Part shown: piece after piece, positions 11,831 to 24,676 of the stretch | Position numbering within the stretch: the stretch's first letter is position 1 | How the letters are laid out: every line of letters starts with the position of its first letter | Source of the DNA: Pempheris klunzingeri | Lineage: Eukaryota; Chordata; Actinopteri; Acropomatiformes; Pempheridae | DNA length: 64,000 nt | NCBI RefSeq assembly: GCF_042242105.1 | Contig: NC_092020.1 | Coordinates: 16,088,788 to 16,152,787 of the forward strand | Direction: 5' to 3' | Made by a program: the position numbers and the translations under genes | Notes under the pieces: model-generated | The model's database searches: none | Told to the model about the DNA's origin: nothing | What the model saw: only the letters and a program-made list of their open reading frames with translations

Positions 11831-12446
11831 AGGGGGGCTTATGCTGTTTTATTTTAGTTCAGTCTAAACTCATTATGGGAACTGACCTTTAAAAAAAAAG
11901 TAAAAGCATGAGTCCAGTTTTCTGCAGTTAAAGAAGCTGGTAGGGCAAGGGCTGACAACTATGGCCTTAGAGGGAAGTCCACATTTCATTACAAGTGGCC
12001 AATGTCATTTTAGTTATGCCAGAGTTTGGTAGAGAGGAATGTGGGTGGAGCTGCAGGGAAATTCCTCTCTGTGGGACAAACATTGGCATCAGCCTCCCAC
12101 CCACATCCTACTGATAAACCAAATCAATCAGTCAATCTGTGACTTCACTAAAATCAGCTTGAATTATGTGAAGATGCCTTCAACACGTTTGCATGTGTGA
12201 CAAATTCCAATTAGAATATATTTGATGCTACAGGGATGAGTCAAGTTAGTGCAAGTTTTATTTCCGAAGAAATGAGGCAGCCAAATATAATACAGAGCCT
12301 TGTTCGCAAAAATCACATTTAATGGGAAAGTTATGAAAATCTTGATCACATCAATCATGAATTTTTTATTTTAACAAAAGTTCAAATTGATGGACCCTCA
12401 AGTCAGAGAGAAAAAATATTGAATTTTAGGTTAGTAAATAAACACT

Positions 12447-12484
12447 TATGGTATGGTATGGTATGGTATGGTATGGTATGGTAT
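12447..12484. repeat. Pentanucleotide microsatellite (TATGG)n
   Basis: About 7.6 uninterrupted copies of TATGG. The surrounding 11.9-13.1 kb is AT-rich with no gene seen. Confidence 0.95.
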
Positions 12485-13144
12485 ATTAATTATACATGAT
12501 TTGCATCTGTAGCAAGGTTATTTATGTTTAGGATTTATATTTTCATGCCATTACCATAACAAAATAACAGGTTTCTAGTGTTGTTTGTAATGATGGTAAA
12601 AAAAAAGGAAAAAAAAGACTACATGCTGTTTTTTATACACTTCAACTTTTTTTTTAACGTATATGAACTTCTTGCTGTGATTATCCTAAATTATTAAATA
12701 GGATTAATAACGATCCTTCAGGTACTGTTTGGATTTGCATTGTTACCAATGAAGACAAGGACTGTAGAATCTAAATGTATAATGTTTGATTAATTCATAA
12801 TTAATCAGATTTTTTCAAAATAGTTACATGTCACAATATTTATCTGCACGATGGCCCACCAAAAGAAAAGCTTTATTAATATATGCATGTACGTATGTGT
12901 CTTCATTTTTATCAGCCTAAAAAAACTCAGATTCAATGACTAAATTATACCAGTAGCTATGTGCTTTTTAAAAAACACAGTACCGTGGACTTCACTTGGC
13001 CTCTGTGACCGTAAAGGTAGAAACTTGTGTCTTTATACCGTGGTAAAGTCGTTGCTCAGCTGTGCTTTGAAAGATGAAACCTGTTAAACTTACTTTTAAC
13101 GCAACCACTATCTATAGATAAAGAACAGTGTTAAAGAGTCAAAA

Positions 13145-13217
13145 TGCCGAAACCCGGGATCGAACCAGGGACCTTTAGATCTTCAGTCTAACGCTCTCCC
13201 AACTGAGCTATTTCGGC
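13145..13217 (-). tRNA. tRNA-Phe (anticodon GAA)
   Basis: The minus strand reads as a complete 73-nt tRNA including the discriminator A: acceptor GCCGAAA paired with TTTCGGC, D-arm GCTC...GAGC, anticodon stem TTAGA/TCTAA with loop CTGAAGA (anticodon GAA), a five-nucleotide variable region and T-arm CCTGG-TTCGATC-CCGGG. The internal A box (TAGCTCAGTTGGG) and B box (GGTTCGATCC) are present, there is no intron, and a TTTT Pol III terminator follows immediately (13141-13144 on the plus strand). All stems pair, so the gene looks functional. It lies about 560 bp upstream of the hs6st2 ATG on the opposite strand. Confidence 0.98.
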
Positions 13218-13329
13218 AGTGGAGTCAACAGATATCACACACCACATTTATACATATACTGTTATGTTAACACATATCGATTATATTTTTAATAATAATT
13301 ACTAATATGACCATGAATTGTAAAAAAGC

Positions 13330-13779
13330 GCCACGCCGGTTGTTATGGTAACTCTGTCTCTAGACGGCTCTGGGTTGGTTGGACGTGCCACAGGGTGACG
13401 TAATTCTCACGCCCATATGCAGCGCAGAGGCTGCTGGGAAGAAAGGTCAAGAATCGATGGCGGCGGAAGAAATGGATTTACTGCTGCTACAAAGATGATC
13501 TCCCCGTAGAACTAACTAATACTACAGGCAAAACTACTTAACTGTTTCAAATGAGACCTGTACGTGTAGGAGCAGACAACACAGCAACAATTACATCAAG
13601 ATATCAAGCGTTTTGTTTTTAGACTCAGTCGACACTCCGGCTAGCTACCGTTAGCTGGCTAGCAGCTGCATTGTTATTGTTTTCATCTGGAGGCCTTATA
13701 AACACTGTTCTCCGAGGTTCCCCAGTCGAGGCAGGGGACCGGACTGCCTGAGTGATGTGTTTCAGTCCGTCCCGGGAAG
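13330..13779 (+). promoter_or_regulatory. Probable hs6st2 promoter and 5'UTR with RFX/X-box and CRE-like sites
   Basis: A CpG-bearing region leads into the hs6st2 ATG. GTTGTTATGGTAAC at 13339-13352 closely fits the RFX X-box consensus (two inverted GTTNCC-type halves). A CRE-like TGACGTAA follows near 13397. No TATA box is seen. The transcription start is not determined. Confidence 0.5.
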
Positions 13780-15946
13780 ATGGATGAGAAGTCCAGCAGC
13801 AGCAGCCACCACCGGCTCCTGATCGTCCTACTCATGGTGTTGCTCTTTGGCGTCATTATGATCCAGTATGTGTGCCCGAGCAGGTCTGAGTGCCAGATGC
13901 TACACCAGCTGGGATCCTGGTTTAAGGACGGCAGTGCAACTGGTTCCCGGAGTGGCGGCAATGAAATGCAAGACGGGCTCCAAAAAGACCCGTACATTGC
14001 AGAAGACGGCGCTCTGGTTCGCTTTGTCCCTCGCTTCAACTTCACCAAAGCAGATTTAAATCGCGTTGTGGACTTCAACATCAAAGGCGATGATGTTATA
14101 GTTTTCCTGCACATTCAGAAAACGGGCGGTACGACTTTTGGTCGACACCTGGTGCGGAACATTCAGCTGGAGAGGCCCTGCGAGTGTCACGCAGGTCAGA
14201 AGAAATGCACCTGCTACCGGCCAGGTAAAAAGGAGACCTGGCTCTTTTCCCGTTTCTCCACCGGCTGGAGCTGCGGGCTTCATGCGGACTGGACTGAGCT
14301 GACCCGCTGCGTCCCGTCACGCATGGACTCACGGGAGGTTTCCGAGAACCTGCTCAGGTAGGTGGAGTGGGAATCCTCTTACAGTTAATGTAGTGTACTG
14401 TTAGGAAGTCATCTGTTGTGCATCACAAAATAATTTCTGATGGGGAAAAATAAATCTTATCATATCATATCAATATCAAAATATTTTTATAACACTGCAG
14501 GGGTGTAGTAAGGCGAGCTAAAGTGTGATACAAGTAGAAACGTTTTAACCTTTTAACTAACTATTTCAAGCTGTTATCGCTATTACATTTGTTAATGCAA
14601 TGCAGTTATTCTCTTTTATCTGTGACATGTGGAGGGAGTTTTAACACTGGAAGCCGGTGATCAAAGTTTGCTCCTATGATGATCTTTGGTCTTTCACTAA
14701 TGAGAAATACTGAAAAACAGTGAAAAAGTGTGATTTAGTGGCAAAGCAGCACTAGTACATGCAGCGGCACCAGTTTCTTCTTCTGTGTCTGTCTCATCAG
14801 AGAGAAGCTGAATAGAAATGATGCTGTCTTGTATTTAACACCATCTTTCCACTCAGCCCATCCAGAGCCTCTTGCCACACTAATCCAACCAATGTATTCT
14901 CCAGCCTTTGTAATGGGTATTTTGTAATTTTGCTAATATTCCATACAACAAACACATTCTTAAATCATTAAAGAACTAATAAACAGATTAATTATTAATA
15001 AAAAGAAAAAAATGTATAATAACACAACTCCAAATTAAGAGCAGTGGCATCTTTGGGGTATTTGGGCTGCTGTTATAGACCACAATGTCCTTACAGACCT
15101 CTTTTTCTCTCCAGTAGGAACTATTATTACATAACCATCTTAAGAGACCCAGTGTCACGATACTTGAGCGAGTGGCGTCACGTGCAACGTGGTGCTACAT
15201 GGAAGGCGTCCTTACACGTCTGTGATGGACGTTCACCAACGTTGTCTGAGCTGCCAAGCTGCTACTCAGGAGACGACTGGTCAGGCTGCTCGCTGCAGGA
15301 GTTCATGGACTGCCCCTACAACTTGGCCAACAACCGGCAGACCCGCATGCTGGCTGATCTCAGCCTGGTCGGTTGTTACAACGTCTCCACAATGAGCGAG
15401 GAGGAGCGCTGGGCAGTACTCCTGGAGAGCGCCAAGCGTAACTTACTTGGCATGGCCTTCTTTGGGCTGACCGAGTACCAGCGTAAGACCCAGTATCTGT
15501 TTGAGCGTACCTTCAACTTGGAGTTCATCGCACCCTTCACACAGCTCAATGGCACGCGCGCCTCCAGCGTTGATGTACCTCCTGAGACGCAACACAGAAT
15601 CCTCCTGCTGAACCGATGGGATGTAGAGTTGTATGAGTATGCCCGTGACCTTTTCCTGCAGCGTTTCCAGGTGGCGAGGCAGCAGGAGCGCAGGCAAGCC
15701 AGGGAGAGGCGGCAGCAGGAGAGGAGGCGGCTCCGTGGAAGGCTCACAACAAAGCAAGGGAAGCAGCTGAAGCCCACAGACGCTTCCCGGCAGCCTGACA
15801 GACACTCCGTAGTAACTGAGGAGCAGCAGAAGACAAAGGCTGATGAAGATGGTGCAGAGTCAGAAGTGCTGCTCCCAGACTGGTGGGATCTGGACGAGAA
15901 CGGCACCATGGAGGATTACATGGACAATGTGGAACAGTGGAAGTGA
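13780..15946 (+). CDS. hs6st2: Heparan-sulfate 6-O-sulfotransferase 2 (two coding exons)
   Basis: Exons 13780-14357 and 15115-15946 join in phase 2 across a GT-AG intron of 757 bp, giving 469 aa. The enzyme transfers sulfate from PAPS to the 6-O position of glucosamine in heparan sulfate in the Golgi. Visible features: short cytosolic tail MDEKS; single signal-anchor helix at about 13-31 ending QYVCP; 5'-phosphosulfate-binding loop QKTGGTTFGRH (113-123); 3'-phosphate-binding RDPVSRYLSEW (203-213); and the conserved SCGLHADWTEL and CPYNLANNRQ blocks. The C-terminal third is Arg/Gln-rich, then acidic, ending DYMDNVEQWK. The MDEKS start with QYVCP, and the ending, fit HS6ST2 better than HS6ST1 or HS6ST3. 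The ATG is the first in frame before the anchor. Confidence 0.95.
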
Positions 15947-16600
15947 CGGGAACAAGCAGTAGGGTGTCTTAACACTAAGTGTGCCAAGTTCTGCCTTGTC
16001 TGTTAATGAAAGTTATTCTTAGTATATGCCATCCACTAAATTTTATTTTTTCTTGCCATAAACTGTTAAGTCGAATGCATTTATTTATTGATACTGATTG
16101 TATTTTTTTTTTTGCCACAACTGACATTCATAACAGATTAATTTCCTTGATGGAAAGAAAGTCTGGTCTAGGAACCTACAATCCTTTAACCTTTTAATGA
16201 TCACACAAGCCTTTTAGACTGATCTCCTGGCTTTGAAACACATCTAAAGTCTTGTGATGTAGCTTGGGACAAGGGGGATGTTTATTTTTTCTTTGTTAAA
16301 AAGAACAATGTAATACTTGTTTCTATGAATAATATGCTACTGTTTGTGATCTACAATCTATATGTTTGCCAAATTGTTGTCTTGTCTGAAATGTGTACAT
16401 TTTAAGTGTCTTTTCAGTCACAGAAAAGAAGGAATTTTCATAGATACCTCAGTGTGTAGCATTAACTGCTAATGTTGTAAGATTACTGAATGTGTCACAA
16501 GTCTCAGTTTTTATATAAAATGCTTTTACATTCACTGAATCCTTGTTCTATTCTTCCCATACTGAGATATCTCCATGTCTTACTTCCTTTTGTCAGATCA
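15947..16600 (+). other. Probable hs6st2 3'UTR
   Basis: AT-rich non-coding sequence directly after the hs6st2 stop. I did not find a clear canonical polyadenylation hexamer that fixes the end, so the right boundary is a guess. From here to about 17.7 kb nothing else is recognised. Confidence 0.35.
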
Positions 16601-17579
16601 TGTGCACTGAAGACAGAAAGCTTTTGTTTTGCACTTGCAATCCTTTAGAAAACCAGCAGGGAGCGCCAAAGTAATTTTAATGAAATCCAAGCTTCCTGAG
16701 TGGGGATACTGAGGGTGGCAGTTCACACCAAATGTGGTGGGATAGGATTTGAACCGTTTTTCAGTGTGATCCTCAGAGGATTTAATAGAGGGAACAGCTG
16801 TGACAGCTGCTCCTAAACTTTAATAAATTATTCAGCAATACTATGAAAATGAAAATGCTCAAGACTTTATGGAGATTATAGGATTGCTAAAAGGAGAGAT
16901 TATTTATTTATCAGTACAGTTGCATTATTAGAAAAGGCTGAGATATAAGAACATGCTACAAGCAGAAACACAGCCTAAGTTGTAGATCAGGTGTAGCTTA
17001 CTGCATTGAGCATAGAGCTTTGGATATCAACTTTAGCAGACCTGGTGAATGCTGCCTGTTTAGATAAAAAAATATTGATCGGCCATAGTACAATCTTAAA
17101 GCATGTCCAGACAAACAAATTTATTTAACATCTGAATAGCTGAAGCTGGTTTTATTGTGAAAGGCTACCGGAAACAGTAAGTAGCATCAGGTGGTGATGA
17201 AGAGCGCTCCTCTACCTACATGGAAGTTAAAATAACTAGTTTATTTTTTTTTACATTTTAAACCAATACGAGTGGGAGACATGAATATATCACAAATTTA
17301 TTTAATTTAATGTGTTTGAATTGGGGTTTTGAATTTTCGGCTACGGTTATGTTGACGTTAGCTAACATTAGTGCTAAAAACTGATTTTAACGGTCAATTT
17401 TAGCCTGGCTGCTAGCATGATAATTAAATTAAGTTAAACCGAGTTAGCTACACTTTAAATCAACGTTATATATATATGAAAATAACAGCACAATGCTCCG
17501 TGTATTTTATTTAATTTTTTTTTTCAGCTAACGTAACTGTTAACCTGACCAGGTTGACAGGGCGAAATGTCTGGATGTG

Positions 17580-17640
17580 TTAGCTCTCCTCAATAATAAT
17601 AATGATAATAACAATAATAATAATGAGTCATTCGTATCCA
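17580..17640. repeat. AAT-rich simple sequence
   Basis: A short imperfect run of AATAATAATGATAAT type with no coding content. Confidence 0.6.
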
Positions 17641-17899
17641 GAGAAGTGTTTATTCGCCTTATATGTGTGTGGTCCTATTCACACACACCTGTCGTACTGA
17701 CTATATGGCAGCTCACCTGTATATTATACCTGCCTGTGCTTAAGTCGTGACTGTAATTCCCCCACTTCTCCTAATGATGTTACCTCATGAAAGCAAACAC
17801 ACTCTCTCTGCCTCTCGCTGTCTCCCAACTCCTCCCTCACCATTTTGCCCTCCCTCTGATTTTTTTCTCTCCAAATCTTTTATTCAGCTCTCTGCTCAG

Positions 17900-18204
17900 T
17901 CGGTGTTGCAGCCGAGCAAATTTAGTTGCAGCCAACATTTCAGCTGCCAGCCAAACCCCGCTTCTTTATTTCACTCCGCGGCGGTAACGCGGTTGCTTTC
18001 TTTTTCTTACTTGCTTCGGTTATACCATTTCTAGCTAGCGACAACGCGCTTTTTCTTTATTCCGCTTTCACTTCCAGGTAACATTGGTTATATATTAGAC
18101 TAAGGACGCGTCCGTGTGGGGAAAATAACCACCAAATAAACATTTTAGCCGACGTTAAATCAGGAGAAGACCTTTGAGTCTGAATCCGACTGGACTGTAA
18201 ACAG
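17900..18204 (+). promoter_or_regulatory. Putative mbnl3 promoter and first 5'UTR exon
   Basis: A GC-enriched island with CpGs (CTCCGCGGCGGTAACGCGG near 17976, GGACGCGTCC near 18105) precedes a strong donor, ACAG|GTAAGA, at 18204/18205. It is the best candidate for the non-coding first exon of mbnl3, 7.3 kb upstream of the ATG. Assignment rests on composition, the donor and position. Confidence 0.4.
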
Positions 18205-21139
18205 GTAAGAGGCTGAGCTCGTCTGGCGCAGTTGAGTTTGCAGCAATATTAATGCCACCTGGTTCTACATTTTATCCATGTTGCAGTCATTTAAAATGCC
18301 TGTTGCTTGGAAGCTCAAAGCTGCCTTTGTTATTGTTAAATACGGGCGTGAATGCGGTGTTACACATAGACGTAACAGTAATAACATTTACATTTAACAC
18401 GCTTTGGGCAGGTCTGCTGAGGGCTGACTGCTGGGCTCTGCATGGATACAAATAAAGCTGTGTGCCGCGGTTATATTTTGGTCTGCACACAAGGGGTTGG
18501 TTGAATTCAATATGCAGGTTTTTTTGGAGGGTTTTACTGGATGTCCTCAAGGTGCCAGTGTTTCAAGAGCAAGTTGTTATTTGTTGTCATGCCAGAGAGT
18601 GAGGAGCAAAGAAATCAATGTGGAATTACTGTCTGAATAGCTGTGTTCACTTTATAGTGTGTTTAATTTCATTTACAGCTCGTAGAGGTGAAGAGCACCT
18701 GCAGGTTGCTTCCTGGTTTTCAGGCTGCATGTCTGCAGGATTTTGCAGCCAGCCTCCATGCATGCAGTCTTGTCCTTGTTTAGCCTTAGGAGTCAGACAC
18801 CTGGGCCACCGCGACATACTGCGCTGCCACTAGTTTCCCACATACACTGTACGCACTTCCAGTGGATGTGTTGCCATCGTCTTGGCTCATTTAACAACAC
18901 AGCCAGTCAAGACAAGTTCACGCTCCCTCTAGGCTGTGAACTCTGCACCAGTCTAGCTAGTTTTTCTTTACTCAGTATAAACACTGATAAACTGACAAAC
19001 ACACTCACACACACAGGCATACAGCCACATTTCCCACATAACCTGTTTTCATTTCCCCTTTCACACATTAACTGCAGGGGATGCTCCATCTTTTATGGCG
19101 CAAATAAAAGCATTCACCATTCACAAAGCAGCAGCAATAACAAATCAAAAATGTTACGCTGACAACACGTTATTGGTTCAACTATAACATCTACAGGTTT
19201 TCCACACAGTTAACTTTGATCACGTCACCACAGGGATGTGAAACTCCCAGCTCACAACAGCATTATGGTGAAGTAAAATGAAAGCTCCAGGCACTACACT
19301 TTATTCAGACTCATTTCTGAATTAAAACTTTGATGTGCAGCAGGCAAGCTAAACTTCATTGCTCCAAATATTTCATTCTTTGTATAGGCCGTGTTGTTTT
19401 GTGTGCCGGGAGACTTGTTGTATGTTTGTATGAATGGGAACTGTGGTGCTTTAATGAGCTGAAAGGATTACTGATACTTAACCTAATTACTTTGCTCCCT
19501 CCCTCCAGGCTACTGGCTTTCACTCTCATTGTGATTTATGGATCTTCCACCTTGTGCTTTTTAATCAATCACCTGCTCATTGACGTTATCCTGTTTAGCA
19601 CTCGTCCTTGTCACTGCTCTCAAAAGAGTTGTCTGTTTAGTGGACTGTAACATGCGGATCAGATTGGTTGGAGATCAGAGCTGTGTTTTCGTAGCATTTG
19701 TTACACAAATACCTGCGCCTCTAAAGAAGGAATTCACCAAGCTTTTGGGGACTGGGAAAGTCCAGATTAAAAAAAAAACAACCACAGGAAACTCAGATTC
19801 TCGTGTGAAACCAATTATACACAAATACGGGACAAAGTGTTTTTCCCAATATATAGATGCTAAAATTACTCACTGTATTTCCCCAGTTCTTTCTTTAAAA
19901 AAAAACATTATTTACCCAATGCCCAGTTTCAAATGTTTGAACCAGTTTTGGTTCAAGTTTTATAATTCTTTTGCCGTCTATGTCAACTTGCTATATTTGG
20001 CTGTATAGCTTTTATATTCCTGTTTCACACATCCAATGCTACTATATGATCGTAATCCAGTGCAATTTACAGCAAATGCACCATCAGAGCAATCTTATTT
20101 TTAGACCTGAGCTCCTTTGAGTGCTTTAAGTTCAGTTCAATCTTTAAGTCTTTTACTACTTTTTTATCAAGTGATATCTCAGCCTCACCCAGCATTCACA
20201 CTTATATTGACACTTCAGCTTCATCTACCGCTCAACCTTAATCTGGAACTTCAACTTCTTTCAGTGCTTCAATTTAAACGTCATTTCAATATCCTTACAT
20301 ACAGTTATTATATTTCAAGTGTTTCGAATATTTCAAATGCAAATTTTCAGCAGCCAGTGCACTTGAAAAAATTTAGCCTTTTGTAGTTTTATTGTTATTT
20401 TGCTCTCTCTGTGACCCTGCTGTATTTGCTTGTAACCCTTTACATTCCCATTTATCATATTTACCCAATGCCGGTAATCTAGAAAGTTTTGTTTAAAAAG
20501 TGAAGCTGTAGAATAAGCTAAAATTAATAAACTACTAAAATTGCCTTCAATACTTTTAATATTTCCCTACCTGCACCATGACTGTGCTGTTAGTGTGAAT
20601 GTGTCACCTTGCCTCTCATCAAGTGCATGGCTGAGACTTCACAGTTTTATTGGTATAAGGCTAGGGTGAGCAGATAAGGTGCAGGGCTGTCTGTCGAGGT
20701 GGCACCCAGCCTACACACCAGCCATAATGCAGACGTCAGAGCCCCGGTGAAGGTTACACTGCCGGTAGCCCTTTGGTGCACTGTTTGATGAGGGACGCAG
20801 TGCGCTGGAGTCAACAGCAGCCACCCCCATCTGCCCTCCTTATGCCCCCCTCCCCCACTCCTCCCATCCTGCTCCACCTACACGTTGACCCGCACAGGTC
20901 CACTGACTGCTGGAGCCCCTCTTCTCACTGCAGGCACCTGGAGGACAGGCAGCATCATAATGACTGTTATTCACCATGCTGCATCCCTGCAAATGACTGT
21001 TCATGCTGCATTGTAAAGGTCGGACAAGTTCAGTAGGCCAAGATTATTTCTGTACAAAATGTACGCTCTTTATTACAGCGTTCTTATTACTTTGTGGGAA
21101 TAGAGTTGAGAGTTTTTGTAAAATTCTGCCAGTTTATAG

Positions 21140-21395
21140 ATTAGTGGTGAACAGATAATTAATCTGCAACTATTTTGATAATTAATTCAGATTTCAGCTC
21201 TTCAAATGTGAGGACTTGCTTTTAGCCTTTGCTGTATATGATGCTTTATTTAATATCTTGTGGTTTGGGACCTTTGGCTGATCAAAACAAGCAATTTGAG
21301 GCTGTCCCCATGAGATCTGCCATTTTTTCAAACAATTAACCAAGAGAATAACCTGCAGATGAATCGATAATGAAAGCAATCATTAGTTGCACCCA
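21140..21395 (-). mobile_element. Decayed hAT-like MITE of the 'AGGGCTGCAAC' family
   Basis: Read on the minus strand, it starts near GGTGCAACTAATGATTGCTT and includes a NNAAATCCTCACATTTGA-type stretch. It matches, with decay, a common teleost MITE whose ends carry GCTGCAACTAA and AATCGATTAAT motifs. Related copies are at 28328-28870, 35385-35720 and 38005-38106. Confidence 0.6.
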
Positions 21396-22224
21396 TACAG
21401 TGTATAATATAAGGTTAATTTGTTTATTTACTATCCTTGAAGCATAGCGAAAACTTATTTTCATGCTTGTTTCTTGTTTGTACTTGAGAGCTTTAATCCA
21501 TTCATCAGCAGTGTGAGGGACAACACTGAGGTAGTTGTGGTGCGTGGGCTGCAATTGCAAAACAATGCACCCTCAAGCATGTAGCATCAAGCTCTTGTCT
21601 CTTGAGCAGAGCTCCTGATCAATGTTTAGCTAAAAGAGTACTTAAAACAAAACGTGTCTCTCTCCCATTTTATCCCAGTCGTATCCTTCTGCTTCGTCTG
21701 CCTCTTAATTATTTGCTGCTTGGCTGTGTGTTTTGCTCGTGTATCTCTTGGCCTCCTCATGCTTTATCTCTGCTGTGGCTGGTTGTGTTGTGCAGCTTGG
21801 CAGTAGATGCTTCATTCCAAACTGAGGGATCTTTAGTTCTAAAGAGTAGTATCTTTTTAAAAATGCTGCAGTAAAACATCAAATAAATGCAAGTGTATTT
21901 TGCTTAATGCAGGCAATTCATGTGAATGTTGTTTTTGTACATTTGTGTTTTTGTTATTGCCCAGTTTCTTACAGGTTTGTGACATCTTTGAAGGCACAGT
22001 TATTAGTATATTTTATCCTGAACTATGAAGTTCAGTTTTCATAAAGACATTTACCCTTGTGGTCATATCGGTCTGCTGCTGTTGGTGAATTATTCATTGA
22101 CCAATGTGCAGATTAGTCTCATGGTGTACTTACACAGTGAAGTCAATCAAAACTCTTGGTGGGGTGAATGCTTTTTATTCTTGCTAGTGGTGTGACTCCA
22201 TGGACGATAATGTCTGTCGGCATG

Positions 22225-22440
22225 CTAGTCCACTTTGGTCCTGACTGAAACAGCTCAACTACCGGATGGATTGCATTTGAAATTTTGTACAGATGTTCAT
22301 GGTCCCCAGAGACTGAGGCCTAATGAATTTCACGATTCCTTGGCTTTTCATTTACGGCCATCGCCAGGTCAGTACTTTATACCTGCAAAACAAATGACAT
22401 CTACATTTGCCTCAGCTGTAGTTTGTGTTTAGTGCTAATT
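22225..22440 (-). mobile_element. Dispersed repeat carrying 'GCTAATTAGCACTAAACAC' (copy 1)
   Basis: It includes GGATGGATTGCATTTGAAAT, TTCATGGTCCCCAGAG and, at the right end, the reverse complement of AGCACTAAACACAAACTACAGCTGAG. The same motif set occurs in opposite orientation at 28630-28790. I recognise these as parts of a widespread teleost repeat. Confidence 0.6.
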
Positions 22441-23382
22441 AGTAGGAAGTGTTCGTTCTCTAACACGCTTAACTAAAATGTTAATCGGGGTAAACATTAT
22501 ACCTGATAACCTACTAGCATGACTTCAGACTTTTAGTTTTGTTTTTGTGTCTGTAAGTCATCTGTTCTTTTACATATTCATGATAAAGTGATTATACCCA
22601 CTTATGAGCTAACCACTTAATAAAATGTCTTTCTATTTAGTCTGAATATCACATTACTGATCTGTCTTTATGCCCCAACTGACCATGTCACATTTTACCG
22701 ACCATGGCACGATTTTTATTTCTATTTTTAACTGCCCCCATTGTCTTCCAGCCTTGATAGAGTCCAAAGGCAAAGCTAACAAGAAACAGAGTCACAACAG
22801 TATATATCAGCAAGTGAAAGGTCATGACTGTGTATATTCAAAGGTACACGGTGCAGTATGAACTAAAATGGCTCTGGAGCAGAGCCAGTATTGCTGCGTA
22901 GCTTTCCAAGAATGGTTGTAATGGCAACTGTGCGCCATTTGGTGTCTGCCGTGGCGAGAGCGCAGAGAGGAAGTGAGGAGTGTAGCTGAGGAGCATTTTG
23001 ATGATGCGGGTTGCATATTACTAAGCTGCGTCGTCAGGGTGTGCGTAAGCAAAGGGCGCTTGACACTGATGTGGATCTGAATGCAGGACAGGCAGAGCTG
23101 CAGGAGGAGTGCTTGTCTTGTCCCCCTGAGAAAAGTTTCTATCGATCTGTAGGTAGGCTGGCAGGAGGAGGAGGAGGAGGAGGCACAGACAAGCATAATG
23201 GTTAAGCAAGCAAAGCAATCGCTGTACCTGCTCATCTCTCATTCCTGCCTCTCTTTTTTTGGGCTGGGATGTGTCTTTGTTCTTGTGTTTGAAGGTGGGT
23301 GTATCAATTCAGTTCCCACCTCCCCCTTATCCCTCCTTCTCCCACTCCACTGCGGTGTTCTCCTTCTGGGCTGTCTATCTGT

Positions 23383-23387
<5 letters not shown>

Positions 23388-23450
<63 letters not shown>
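23388..23450. repeat. Compound microsatellite (CT)n(CA)n
   Basis: About 15 CT units run directly into about 16 CA units. The Ser-Leu and Thr-His open frames over it on both strands are artefacts of the repeat. Confidence 0.97.
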
Positions 23451-23460
<10 letters not shown>

Positions 23461-24364
23461 TCTCGTTCCCTCACACTCCCCCCCATTGGTTCCTCCGTCT
23501 GTGTCTGCCGCCATCAGAAGCAGGGACTGATATTATCTGCTCCAGCCCCCTCTTCTCCTATTTTTTGTACTTGCCCTCTCCTGTATCTCGCCTATTGTTT
23601 ATTCACTTTGTGCATTAATGTACCACTATGCCCTTATCCTTTGTACAGGATAGCCTTCATTTCACTTTTATTGTTACCAAAGCATTTGCATTTTCAGCGA
23701 AGTCCAGTAAAATTTGGACTTTGCCTTCTCCTGGGAAGCTAAATTGTAGTTTCTTTATTGAGCCACCTCAGTGATTGTTATCTGTATTCAGTAAGTGTCC
23801 AGACACGTCACTCTGAGACTGAGCTGCACAGCAGGCAGCATGCATCCTCCCTGCATCACACTGCAGTATAGTCTACCGTGTGAATAAGACATAAATGACA
23901 GTGCTGGTTGGAGTCAGCTCAGAGTTGTTGTACAGTTTGAATATTTGCATGTGGCTCAGCCATGACTGTGCTGTACCAGTGAAAAAAGCCTGGGAGGAAC
24001 AAGGACGGGCTCTGAGGAGGGAGGAGCTGCTGTGTCATTGGTTGGTGATGTGCCCTGCGTGCCTGCAATAGTCTGTCCAATTGGCTGCAGCCCTGCATTG
24101 AGCACAGCAGCTGCAGTTGTGAAGAACTACCCCCTCTCTTTCTGCCCTGTCTCTCCTTTTCCTACTTCTTCCCTTCACATTAATAACTGTCTGGGAATCA
24201 TTGGTGTCGACCACATGTGCCAGCCTGTGTGATTTCAAGGACACTGCTTTTCACAGTATATCGCAGCTTCATGTCAAGTTAGTCAATTACTTTCTGCTCC
24301 TTGGAGCTCAGGGGAGTTGAAGTGACGTTTCTGTACTGCCCGCAATCCCCCTCCATCTCCTCTG

Positions 24365-24365
<1 letters not shown>

Positions 24366-24418
<53 letters not shown>

Positions 24419-24426
24419 TCTCTCTC
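24366..24426. repeat. (CT)n microsatellite
   Basis: About 60 bases of CT with a few interruptions, 250 bases upstream of the putative second mbnl3 exon. Confidence 0.97.
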
Positions 24427-24676
24427 TTGTATCACTTAATCAAGACATAGCTTGCCCTTTCCTGTTCATTGCTGCCTCCCTCCCTCCCTTATGCTCTGTT
24501 CCCCTATTTGTTTGTCCTCGCTTTATTCTCTTTCCCTTCCACCCTCCTGCCTCGTGGTCCACATCACGCTCCGTTTAAACAAGCTCTACACGAGGTTGTG
24601 GCTTTACATTTTTCTCTTCAACAGGCTGGAGTTCTGTTCATGCTTTGAATTAATGTTTGCCTGTCTGTCTTTACAG

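Larger units (their letters stand above)
18205..24676 (+). other. Putative mbnl3 5'UTR intron, no coding content seen
   Basis: 6.5 kb between the putative first exon donor and the TCTTTACAG acceptor at 24676. It holds repeat copies at 21140-21395 and 22225-22440 and CT/CA microsatellites at 23388-23450 and 24366-24426. Open frames in it are short or built from microsatellites. Confidence 0.4.

Noticed and set aside
12447-12484. CRISPR array or other spaced repeats
   Set aside because: The repeats are contiguous pentanucleotides without spacers in a vertebrate genome.
13780-15946. Assignment as HS6ST1 or HS6ST3
   Set aside because: The MDEKS...QYVCP N-terminus and the DYMDNVEQWK ending fit HS6ST2, and the neighbours are mbnl3 and rap2c.
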